Shown: one piece after another, positions 1-12,200 of the stretch
Position numbering within the stretch: the stretch's first letter is position 1
How the letters are laid out: every line of letters begins with the position of its first letter
Assembly: GCA_037074705.1 (NCBI GenBank)
Contig: CM073591.1
Coordinates: forward strand, 130,145,032-130,209,031
DNA from: Zhengitettix transpicula
Taxonomy: Eukaryota; Arthropoda; Insecta; Orthoptera; Tetrigidae
Length of the DNA: 64,000 nt
Reading direction: 5' to 3'
Notes under the pieces: model-generated
What the model was told of the DNA's origin: nothing
The model's database searches: none
Seen by the model: only the letters and a program-made list of their open reading frames with translations
Position numbers and translations under genes: made by a program

Positions 1-245
1 TACATGAAGAGTAGAAGAATTGCATGGTTTGGACATGTGATGAGGATGGGTGAGAACAGAACACCTAAGAAAATTATGTTGTGGAAACCGGAGGGACAAA
101 TGGATAGACGGAGTTAAGGAGCATATGAGGACGATGGGAGTATGAGGATGGAGACGACTGGAGTATGACAGGGGAGAATGGAATAATATTGTTGAGAAGG
201 CCAAAACCCATCCAGGGTTGTAAAGCCAATAATTGAATTGAAAAG
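1..245 (+). mobile_element. 3' end of a non-LTR retrotransposon (LINE) ORF2, degenerate
   Basis: In the first frame the DNA encodes a short peptide containing RRIAWFGHVMRMGENRTPKK, which is the typical C-terminal segment of many animal LINE ORF2 proteins (R-W-F-G-H-V-x-R-M). A stop follows at about 114, and the remaining bases still read in pieces like the usual tail, ending near AKTHPGL. The upstream part of the element lies outside the window. It is a dead remnant downstream of GNPTAB, on the opposite strand. The clade cannot be decided from this fragment. Confidence 0.7.
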
Positions 246-1607
246 TTAGCTATAATTACATATTTGAAAAAAAAGTTGACTTATTGATCAATTATGTACA
301 GCTTTATAAATGGCATACTTGTACTTCAAATGTCTATATGAGAGGGATAGAGAGAGAAAAGTATGAACAAATATTTAATGTTGGGTGGCATAACACAACA
401 CAATGTTGGATGGAGAGTTCTCACAAATTCAGTACTAATTGAAGAAAAATATATAGATTGCAATGGTCCAAGTTTTTGAACAATAACCAAAGTGATGAAC
501 AGCAATTTGGAACTCTGTTCACAAATTTATTCAGTTATTTTGGTTGTAGTAAGTGAAAGTTATGGGAGGATGCTAGAAAGTGATAGTTTCCTATTTTGAC
601 AGTAACTTTGGTTAGGGATTTTGGATCATTGAAAGGAAGCATTAAGATGTCAACTGTAACTGATGTACTTAAAAGTCCAAACCATATAAAGACTATGAAA
701 TGTACAAAGGGAAGCAACTGCATATATTACTCATGAAGGAGTCAAAGAATGGTTAATAATTAAAAATTTAGCAAAGGCACAATTAATAATTAATACTGAA
801 GAAAAAAAACAAAAATGGAGTTCCAGCAAACATGCAGAGCTAAGATACTTCAGTAGCTGCTGAACAATAAAAAAGTCATATAAATAAGTCTACCCAGGAT
901 TTGAAAAATAATACAGCTTGAATGGAGCACATTTGGAAGAAATTTCATCAAAGAACAATTATTTGAACACTACATAATGATATTCTCATTATGACATTAA
1001 ATGAGATGTTTATAATGTATGGAATGAGTCATATTATAAAAGTAATAACTTTGAAAGAAGTAATCCCTGATTCTGTCATACTATTGTTATTTAATCTTAT
1101 GTGCCAAAATAGGATAGCCATTTGTGGTAAAACAAATTTGAATCACCTGTATAATTTATAAATGCTTTTCACCAAAAGGAGTAACAGGTATGCCAACTTT
1201 TGATGTGTTATACTGATTCTATGACCATTAAATATTTACCCTGTTTAAATATATCATCATCCAGCAGTTATATAATCAAAATATGATCACATGAGTAGAC
1301 TGTTTAAATATCTAATTGAATTCTTCGTCTTGAGGAAGAGTCAAAATTAAATAATTTACGCTGTAGCAATTGACACTGAAATAGAAAAAAATGTAATGTA
1401 GTTAATTTTATTTTTTTAAGATATATAATCAATAGTTTGCATACTTAATATTAAAATGTTACCTCAAAAAATAAGAATAAAACGTCATCAATACTTAATA
1501 ATAAGTGTTTACTTTGTTCATCCACTTGAAACATGCAAATAAATTAAGTTAATTCAATATCAGCAGTGGAAAAATAATTGATTATATCATAAGTACTAAC
1601 ATAAATT
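246..1607. other. AT-rich stretch with no recognised gene
   Basis: Between the LINE tail and the end of GNPTAB I see only AT-rich sequence without extended homology. Part of it is probably GNPTAB 3' UTR on the minus strand; a further minus-strand AATAAA lies at 1407-1412. No tRNA, tandem repeat or coding exon was recognised. Confidence 0.5.
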
Positions 1608-1613
1608 TTTATT
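1608..1613 (-). terminator. possible GNPTAB polyadenylation signal AATAAA
   Basis: The plus strand reads TTTATT, so the minus strand has AATAAA only 5 nt after the GNPTAB stop codon. A signal so close to the stop would leave almost no 3' UTR. The second AATAAA at 1407-1412 may be the functional one. Confidence 0.3.
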
Positions 1614-1618
1614 TTATG

Positions 1619-1901
1619 TCAGGTTATTAAGTCTCTTACCTCTTGTTGAAAAAAGCTGATAACAGTGAATAAAATTAGACATGATAAACACAGAAAAATA
1701 AAAACTTTTACAAAATTCCTTTTTGTTCTCCATTCTTTAAGTTCAGATGTATGAAGAAATCTATTACGAAATTCAGCGGGAAGTTCAAAACTTGAAGGAA
1801 TGGGGAAAAGTGATTCATAAAAATCCTGGAGAATAGCACGAGCAATAGCATTATCCTTTTCTCTTGTTGGATCAAAGTTGTCATTCAGACATATGAATTT
1901 C
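1619..1901 (-). CDS. GNPTAB: GNPTAB coding exon 12 (last)
   Basis: The acceptor is ...CCCTTCCAG at 1902-1903 and above. The exon's first G completes the split codon from exon 11. It encodes residues 979-1072, including [27 protein letters not shown] and [15 protein letters not shown] hydrophobic segment [19 protein letters not shown] and a short tail ending in DLIT-stop follow. This is the luminal C-terminal block and second membrane anchor of the beta subunit. Confidence 0.95.
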
Positions 1902-4900
1902 CTGGAAGGGAACAAAACTTTTATCTGGTAAGTATAAATACATTAAATTGCCATAATTACATAAATATTTGGTAGATACTTTCAATTTAAAACACTTGAG
2001 ATTGAGACATACATGTATAATAATTTCCATGAATTTGCCCAAAATATTTTGGGTTGAAAATGACAAGTGTCTCAAAAAAGTTTTATAAAGTATAATATAA
2101 TGAATATTTCACAATAAATTGTCTACAAACGGACTGTTCTATGGCAACTTGATGTTTTGTTTGGTTTTGTGACACAAATAAATAATAATAAAAATAACCA
2201 AATACAGACAAAAGAGCTCAAAACGTTTCTGGAAACTTTGTGTCTTTCTTCGGGTGCTTAGAAAACTGAAATTTGTAAATTGTATTGTGTATGCTCTTAT
2301 TTCTGTTTAATTTTCTTAGTACCTGAAAAAATGAACAAGGTTTCTAGAAATATTGTGTGGTATTTATATCATCACTTCTTTTGTCTGTATTTGGCTATTT
2401 TTCTTATTATTCATCTTAAATTAATTTAACAAAATGATTGATTATTTCCACATACTTACATCACAAACAAAACAATTTCTTAGAAGAGATGATTGACAAA
2501 AAAAATGAAGTGTCATAAAATTTAATTACAGAAAGTATAAGATTGTTTCCATTACAGACAAACTTGTACAAAATTGATAGACATTTATTCTAGTGCTCCA
2601 TATAATTAAACATACTTTGGCTGCTTTCGGACATCATCCAGATATGAAATTAATTGACTTAAGTTGGAATTTAACATCTTGAATGACACATCTTGATATT
2701 TATCTTTTACTATATCATATTTATACTTTTTGATTGTTCCAAACTTTTGTTTTAGTAAACTGGCTATAGGTTTGCAATTAGAAATCAGTTGCTTGCTAAC
2801 AACTGGCTGAAAAAGATTTGTATGTCAGATTTAGATGCTTACACCAAGATCATTTGAAATATTTGATATGACTTACTAATTAAAAAAAAAACTATTTTCT
2901 TTGGCAACAGGGTAATTTTATTAGTAAGAAATATTTTGTTAACTAATTTTGTCATGTAGCCATTGTGGAAGTGGCAAAATCAACCTCTTACTTGTGACAA
3001 TTGATTTGCCACCTTCACAACAGAAACAGAAAATGAGGACAAAGTAAGTCATTTAAATGTTGCTACCAAATGAAACTACCATGTTGGAAACCCAAAAAGT
3101 TTCTTTAAATTATATTCACAAGGGAAAGTCTTCAATATTTAATAACTTACTAATTTGGAATCTTGATATCTTTCATACATTGGTGTTGCCATGTCAATAA
3201 TTGACATCTCTTTTGGCAAAACTTTGGAGCAATTTATGATTTTCTCTTCAAAATACACTATTTTGTTGTATACTAGAGGCAGATCATACAATCTCGTCAA
3301 AAGGGTTCTTATTTCTCGATCTGACCATGTACTGTTAAAAAATTTGAATTAAAAAATAATTTACAAATTATGATAGCAAGGTAAGATAGTAAATATTTAA
3401 ATTACTTTATACCCAGAATGATCAGTATCAAATGTATCAAATATGTCAGACACTGGTACAGATTTGTTTTCACTCATCAAAAAGTAGAAGTAGGAAAATG
3501 AATACTGCATATCATTCTGACAACGAATTTTATGTGATGAAGTTAATGCCCATTCATCTTTAAACCTGGAACGTAAAAAGTGAGATCTAGAGCGTAAAAT
3601 GCAATTAGAAATGTGAATAAATTAATTTATATTATTTTCCAATTCATTTAAAATTTTCTAAAAATATATAGTTTTTTTTAACATGAAAATACTTCAAACA
3701 TAATTAGAATTTTTTTAGACTATTTACAGAAAATAAAATCTGTTAAAATATTAAAACTTTGTTAACATAAGTTTAAAATTAAATATTATTAGGGAAAAAC
3801 AAATAATGCAAATATAATTATGCAACAAAAATACCTCTGGATAACAAACATCAATAAAAGTTTAGGTATAAGTTTGAGGTACATGTATATCAATTAAAAT
3901 ACTGAACTTATAAAATACTACAGCAAGCTTTTTAAAATTTCTCACTGCATCAATACAAACTTTTCAATATCATATTTCAATGTAGTCATCCTGCTTTTTA
4001 AATACACATAGATTATCATTCCACAAAGTTTCTGATTATTTGAAAAGAAAAGGGTTTTGTTTAGCCTGCGATGCTTCCTTCACTTGTCCACAAATGGTAA
4101 ATTGAAAGCTCTTTAAAACATCTAACCAACAGATGGTAGTCAAATGGGACAAGAATTAAACTATATGCATGATGCTTAAACACTTTGAAGCCTTGATTTT
4201 AAATAGTTTGAGCAGTGTCAGTGATGATATGTCCATGCACATTGTCATGCAGTAAAACAACATCTTCAGAAAAATGATTTTGGTGTTTGATGGGTCTTAT
4301 GAATAATTCCATATGCAGAACCATGTGCACATGGTTAGATACACCATCAATAGTCATTGATTGATTATTCATAATCAGGACAGGAACCTGCTTAATGTAA
4401 TGGGAAATTAGAACAAAAGAGGTTTTACTTTTTGACATACCTTTACATAGACTCTCATATGTTTAAATACAAAGGTCACTCACTATGTTATGATACACAA
4501 AAAAATTGGAACAACAAATAATAAGTAGTTAAAGTGTGAAGAGGTCATTAATTTCTTTAATCAATAATCATTTTCTATCTTTCCACTCCTTTTCTTAAAG
4601 TGCTGGAAGTTTATTTACATAGGTAGATTAACCAAGCAATTTTAATAGAAATAATTCCACTTCCGGTGTAAAACAAAGAAATTTTAGACAAATATAAGAA
4701 AAAATTTGAATGAGGTACGAAAACATAACAAGTGAGGTGAAAGGATGGTTTAATTCACTGTCTCTAATTCCCCATCACAAACACTAATTAAATGATCAGA
4801 AGCAAGAAATATATATGGAGGAGTATAACAAATACTACTTAGAAAAATTCATTTTCTTTTCTTTGCCCCCCTCCCCATGTCCCTACCCCAATACACTACA

Positions 4901-7900
4901 TTTTCCTTTGTTGTGGTAACTTCTCCATAGAGAAAGATCATTGGCTTTGTTTGGCAGGATTGGTGTCCAATAAAGTCATCCGTACCAGAGCTTTGAAATA
5001 AATAATGACAAAGTTAACATTAAATTTACTAATTTCTTTCTCATGGAATTCATTTTTAATACTCTAGTAATTATTTTTTACACACACACTCTCTCCCCTA
5101 TGATCAAACATACCATAATACATTATGGTGGCTATGACATGTTAAAAATAATAATTGAGAGAGGAAATCAGAAAGATTACATGTGATTTGAAGTTCTTTT
5201 TTAGATATTTCAGTATTTTGAATGACAACTATATAAAACAGGAACTGTTAATACCATTTTAGTACCATTGTTATACTTTGGATTTAAAGAATGATTTATA
5301 TGAATTTTCAAAAAAATTCATATTTTGGGATTAATGCTGGAAAAAGATATTTTTTATAATTTGGTTAATTAAACTTGGAAATCATTTGATATAATTGATT
5401 GATCTGGCAAAAGGTAACATGAATACACAGTTAAAAAAAAACTATCAACACATCTAGCATATTCTTCTTGTTGTTCTACTTTTTAACACTGATGTGGGGA
5501 TTGGCAATGTGACACCTATTTGGGCTGATCGTATTGGGAAATGAGAATTCTGGGCAGCTTATCCAAGGCTTTTTACCTTTGGTAAAATACATATATGTGG
5601 AGCTCAGTACTAAATTGAGTGAGCTTAAGCAGCTGGAGCTCAAACTGGGTTTGGTGCAGATGAAGGCAAAAATGGACACAATCTTCATGCCCTCACTGAG
5701 ATTCAAACCTGGGACCTACGAGATGTGAGACAATGACACTGACGACTACACCACAGCCGGTCAATTTTAGTGCATTATTAAGTGTATCAAAACTTCTGTT
5801 GAAGAATATTCAAATATATAGTAATAATTTTATTAATCTCCTGACAATAGTGTAACGCTTTTATGATAGTGTAACTATTAATATAATTTAGTAATTGCAA
5901 TGGTTAAAACTAAATACAAACAAATTATAATGAAAAAACTATTGCAGTTACATGCATCATGTTACAATAATTGAATTCTAATACATGAATAAATTACCTT
6001 AATTGTAATGCATTAATTATTTCTTGATCTATTAAATGAGGCATATGTGCAGGTACTTTACGAGCTTCAAATCCAAACTCTCTATTGTATATGCCATTGA
6101 CATAAAGCAGAGACTCTGCAAAAGTATCCTTGTATCTTTTTACAGATGTAGAACTGTAATGTAAATCATGTGAATATTTACTTTTGTTATTTTGAAAATT
6201 GTCAGTGTTATTCACTGTCTTTTTATTCCTCCATCTGTCCAAACTATAACTGTTTTCATCCCTTGTTTTATCATATCTTTTTCTTTTGTAATTAATTTTA
6301 GAAGATAGTCTTTGCCGTTTTTTTGTTTTTTGTAGAATATTGGGTGAAACTCTTTCCTGATTGTCTCTTGTTCTATCCACTCTGTGATCCTCGTTGACAT
6401 GCACATTTTTTAGTCTATTAAAATAAAACAGTTTACGATTTTTTCTTCGAAAATTTGTATCAGAAGCAATAGATAAGTTACTCAAGGCATGGTTGTTCAT
6501 GTAATAATATTCAGCAGGAATGACTGTTTTTGATTTCGAAGCATTGTAAAATATTAACATAGGATTCATGGGTCTATACGATTGTTCAGTGTAATTTTTA
6601 TGAAGTCCCATTTCCGGTAGATTAGTTGTTTTTAATTCATAATTCCAATTATTAGTAATAAATTTTGGATGTTCCTTGTTGGCCTGATTTTTCAACATAT
6701 TTAGAACTGAAATATTTACTTTATTTGGCTGTGAAAGTCTTTCTCCAAATGTTAAGTTTTCTTGCTGTTTTATGTTACTATAAGATGTGTTATGACTAGA
6801 ATTATTGCCTTCTGATCTGATTAAAAATGATTGATATTCTGAATAATTGCCATACATAATATCATTGAAGGGAACCTCTAATCCTGTTTTGTCTGCAGCT
6901 TCTGTCTCAAGATCTTTGTCATTAATAAAATGATTAAGCCAATCACTGTTATCATCATTATTTAAAGTATTATCAAAATTATCATTGATATTATCAAAAA
7001 CATGCTGGCTATCCTCATACAATGCACCATCATCCATATTATACATATTAGCTGGATTACAGTCTCCTCCATCAAAAAAGCATTCAGATATATTACAAGA
7101 GATATCACATGAACCATCATTTACCCATGACCATGGACATGATTCAGAACAATCAGGAACTGCCCAAGAAAAATATACCTGTAAATATATTTTAAACCAA
7201 GTTTTAAAATGTTACAATTCATAAAATTAAAAGTAAGTAAGTGCCAGCCAGCACACATTTCAGATAAATATTCCTGAAGTAGGAGGCTCAGGCCCTTGAC
7301 AATTTGAGTTTCTTTCAACCAGCTGACTTTGCCACCTGATGATTTAAGGTAAGTCAACTGATCTCTGTCCCTCTTCCCTATCCAAATGATTTATAATATA
7401 ATGTTAAGGACTTGAATTTGGTGATTAAGTAACATTGTATTGTTGGATAGTAAGGAAATATAGGAGAAAGGTGGGAATACACTTTCTCAGCATATGCTGA
7501 GGCATAGAATTACACACATAGCAAAGCATATGTTCAGTGGACAGAGAGGGAAAGAAGAACCAAAAATAGCCAGAAAGTATTTGGCACAGATGGGAATCAA
7601 ACCTTGAATTTCTGCTCTGTATGCAGAGGCTTTACCAACTAAGCTAAAGAGCCAACTTCCAACACATGTGAATATAGTCAGTCTTATATATATATATTGT
7701 AATGCATATAATATAATGCATTGGATTGGAGACGGCGCACGTGTCGTGGAGAGACTTGCGAGAAAGGATAAAGTGCGAGTCGGGTGGTCCTGAGTAATTG
7801 CTGCAGCTGCAGCTGCAATGAGAGACAGGGGATGTGAGGATCCAGTAGCCTATTGATTTGGGAAACGGCGAGAAGAATTAGTAACGCAGAACGTGGGCGA

Positions 7901-9173
7901 GCAGATGGTCACAAAGGGGCTATGTTAGAGCAGGCTATTGTCTATGACGAATGACCTGACAAGTAGCGTATTTAGCTTGAGACTTGCGAACAGAGAGGTC
8001 CAAAGACAAATTGGATCTGTCGCGAATGTCGGGTTCGAAAGGCGGAAGGACCCCAGTGGCCGGAACGAAAATTAGAGTAATGGGTTTCTGTCACTGCGCC
8101 GTTGCGACGCAAGTGAAAAACAAGGGGGCTAGGGGGTATATATATGAGAAATCACCCATTGTAAGTGGAGTTGTTATTTAGCAAGGGAGAAAGACGGAGG
8201 AAGCAGCGAAGAGTTGGACAGTAGTCAGTTAGCAAGGGAGAAAGACGGAGGAAGCAGCGAAGAGTTGGAGAGTTGTTATTTAGCACGGGAGAGAGACGGA
8301 GGACACAGCGAAGGGACAGTTGGAGTTAAAGCAGCGAAGAGTTGGAGTTAAAGCAGCGAAGAGACAGTTGGCAGTTAGCACGGGAGAAAGACGGAGGACG
8401 CAAAACAGCTATGAACATTTTTTAACATACAGAAGCTCTATCTGTGTGAGTACGAGAATTTGACCTGTCTTCGATGGTAGGCGACCTGCATGCAGCAAAG
8501 ACATCAAGGAGTGGCACAACGAACCCCTGGAATATTTCGCAGTATATGGAGAACCAGATATCGGCGAACCAGTGATATTGTGTTAGAGTCAGTGAGTGAA
8601 TGTCAGGGCCTATAAAGTGCGTGTCTAAGGAACGAGTCGAGGTGGACCTAAGAAACCGTAAGTTGGAATGTACAATATTAAGTAATGTAAACGTTATTAA
8701 AGGATACTAGTCAGATCCCGTTCCCTTCTTCGATAATAAAGTTAGAAGCAAGCTATAGGTTAAGTTTATTAAAAAATTTAGTAAATACTTGTGTTTGATT
8801 TAAAACGTAAATGTTGGGTCTTTTTGATAGTTTGATTCTGTCCATTGTCAAACCCAGTAGAGACCCAGGAGAGCAAGAGTTTCATATTATAATGTTAAAA
8901 TAGTAAATTCATTTGTAAATTCTTTTCGTGTTTAATAAATCTATTTGTTGTTTATAAAAATTATTCTTTTTATTTCGACCCATTTATGTGGTTATTACAT
9001 ATTGGCTACCACAACGGTGGATAAAGAAAGATAGGAGTTCTTATGTGTTTATTACAATATATATATATTGGTGTGGAAAGGATAGAGAGATAGGTTCACT
9101 TTCAGGTAAGCCACAACCTATCTCTCTATCCTTTCCACACCAATATTTTTGACAATGTCACATTCTCACTATT

Positions 9174-9218
<45 letters not shown>

Positions 9219-12200
9219 CACTTAAGAAAAATGAGACATAGTCATATTAAATAACACATTGGGATTGGAAAGAGAGACAATGTAGTTGACTTACCTGAAA
9301 TCAACAGTTGGTCCAGTTTGGATAAACAGAAAATAAAATTTCAAATTTTTGAGGACCTGAGCTCCCTTTGTCTTAACATATTAAACATGATTTGGACAAG
9401 AAAGAGAGCCAAAAAAGTAATGCATTGCTGGAAATTGAGGGCTGGTGTCATTAAGGAAATGGTTAACATATTTGGAAGATAATATCTTAGAAAATATCCG
9501 TTTCCTGTACAACATAGTACCACAGGCCCTCAATTTCTGGCACTAAGTCAGTAATAAGAGTAGTAATGATAGAAAAAGTAAGAATAATATGACATAATTA
9601 ACAATACAGGAGTATCTCACATCATCAATCTTCTGAAGATGGAGGACAAAATAAATTCAAATGAAGAGATACCTAATTAAAATACTAGATTTTAAAAATA
9701 AACTTTTTTATTTTCTAAAATAAAATATTCAGTAACAAGAAACAATATCTGTTGGGTCTAAGTAATTTTAATTTGCAAGCAAAGAGAAAAAAATTACCCA
9801 AATCCCATTATGTTTAAAAGTCTTTATGAGGGAAAATCCTACACATCTCATGACATTTATTTTGTAAATATTATAAAAACAACACAAATATTTCTGGAAA
9901 TCAATTAGTGTTTTTACAGGGTGATTAGAAAGTTGCTGTACAGCTACATCATATGTTGGAATTTGACGTTCACGGATGGCTATACAATTCTGAACCAGTT
10001 CATTTGAATAGAAAACACTTTTCACAGATCTAATTGAGATATGCTTCTCATGTATGCAGTTTTTGTAGTATTTAAATCAGAAAGCTATTGTGATACACTA
10101 CAGATAGTGTGTAGTTCACTGTGCAGCGACTTTTGAACACCCTGTATAAATTAGAATACATACTTTTTGTCCATTTGCATAAGTTATGAAATCTTCAGGC
10201 CATACTTCTTTTCCAAGAATGAGATCATCATTAAAATACAAAAACTTTGAAGATAACCCAGGAATCCTGAAAATAATTAAGTATTAAATACAGCCACAAA
10301 TGAACTCCATTAGTCTTAATCAGATTGAAATAAGGTCAAGTTGATCATAAATAGAATTACCCTATTTTTATTGAAATAGAGCACTTTGTACAACTAGCTA
10401 TTATTAGAGTGATGTGTGTATTGGTACCCACAAGCTTTTTGATGAATTTGAACATTGCATAATATCGTGTCACAGTGTTTTGAATGTAATTTATGAAAAT
10501 ACAGAAGGCTTAACTTCTCATTAACCTAAAAATAAAATTATACAATGTGGTCTGTTGCAGCAATAGCCTAAAATAAATTAAGACTATAAGAACAAAACCG
10601 TATAATGTACATGCAATTTTAACCATTTAGTGCATATTTTTTGTATTGTTTTAAACTTTTTTTTATTTTTGTGAATACAATATGAAAAGAATAACCCCAA
10701 AAAAATATCAAACGTGACCAAAGCCAATTTGGCTCATGATGTTGGACATATGCAACATAAATATAATTAGGTCTGATTTATCAATAATTCACATTAATTG
10801 GATAATTATTATTTTAGTGCAATTAGAATTACATTACTGTAACAGGAGTCATTTTCAATTGTACTTAACATTGTCCTATTACAATAAATATTCTACAGTA
10901 ATTGTTATACCTATGAAGGTGTGCTTCTATTGCTGGGCTACTGAATGTAGGCAGGTGAGAAGTATTAGGGAACAATTCATTATGTGTAATAATTGTAAGT
11001 CGAGGATTGTCCAAGTTCAACCAATATGGTATCTGGCCATTAGTAACCAAATACACATGACGAATCCATGGTGCAAATTTTTCTAAAGATCTTAGGGAAT
11101 AACGAAGCTCCTATAAAATAGAGAATATTGAATTCTTTAAATTGAAATTAAGGCACTATTATAATGAATTAAATTTTACCTCTTTGTCTTCAAACCGTGA
11201 TGGTGAAAAGTCTTTTGGATCTCCAATAGGTGGTAAATCAAATTCAAGAAATGCATTTGTTATGTTAATGTTGTGACCTCGGAATGTCAGATTGCCTGCA
11301 AAGTGCTAATCCAATTTTAGGTTATAAATTTATACAACAATAAAACAGAATCTTTAAAATAAAAAGATAATAGAAAATATAATTGTGTTCACCTTCAGAA
11401 TAGAGGATGCAACTTCATTGCTCATAAATTCTACCACAATTACTTTTTTGGCAATGTGAACCCACATGTTCATTACCTTGCTTCCAGATAACTGTTTCAA
11501 GAAAGCTTCTAATGTTTCTTGAGTCTCGTGAAGAGAAAGCATTGGAATCCCACTCATAATTAGTGAATTATACTTAGCATAAGCATTTGGAGCACCCTTA
11601 TCTAAAATTTTGAAACAATCATTGTTACCAAAGAACATTCAGTGAGCAAACACTTAACAGCTAAATACCTGAAGTCCAGTGAGCATGACTGACTGAAAGA
11701 TTTTCATTTTGCAGGCTTTTTAAAAATTTAACAGTTATTGCTGCTTCATCTGTATTAGAGAGATACAACAATGTTCTGTTGCCTGTAACTAGATCAGACT
11801 TCCCAGGTTTAATTTCAAAGTTTATCCATTTTTCTGTTTCTGGTACATAAATCTTGTTTACAGTAAGAGGACCAATCTCTCTATTGAAATAAAAGAGTAG
11901 AATAGAAATAAATTATCAATGTTTATAACTTAAAATAAACAATATTGCTAGCATTATGAACATGAAATGTACTAAAGATTATTGCAGAATACACTAACTA
12001 AAGAAAAACTAAAATATATTAGCTACCATAGCTGAGTGGAAAATACAAGAGCAATTGTTTATTTACTTAAACAGATGAAAAATAAAAATTATGATTTGAC
12101 AGAGTAAACAAATTTCTCTTATTTATGAAGTATCCACAGAAAACACCTACAGAGTATTTTACTGCCATTTTTCCATCCTGATGGAGTAGAGCTTGCAGCA

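Noticed and set aside
5534..5728. Open frames on both strands near 5.5-5.7 kb as small genes
   Set aside because: They lie inside the tRNA-derived SINE and have no splice or promoter context.
7582..7653. Functional tRNA-Cys gene (anticodon ACA)
   Set aside because: T stem and acceptor stem do not pair; ACA is not the normal Cys anticodon. Better seen as a pseudogene or SINE head.
11292..11300. TTTGCAG as the acceptor of GNPTAB exon 5
   Set aside because: It would need a phase-1 upstream exon, but exon 4 ends in phase 0. ATTAG/CAC keeps the frame.
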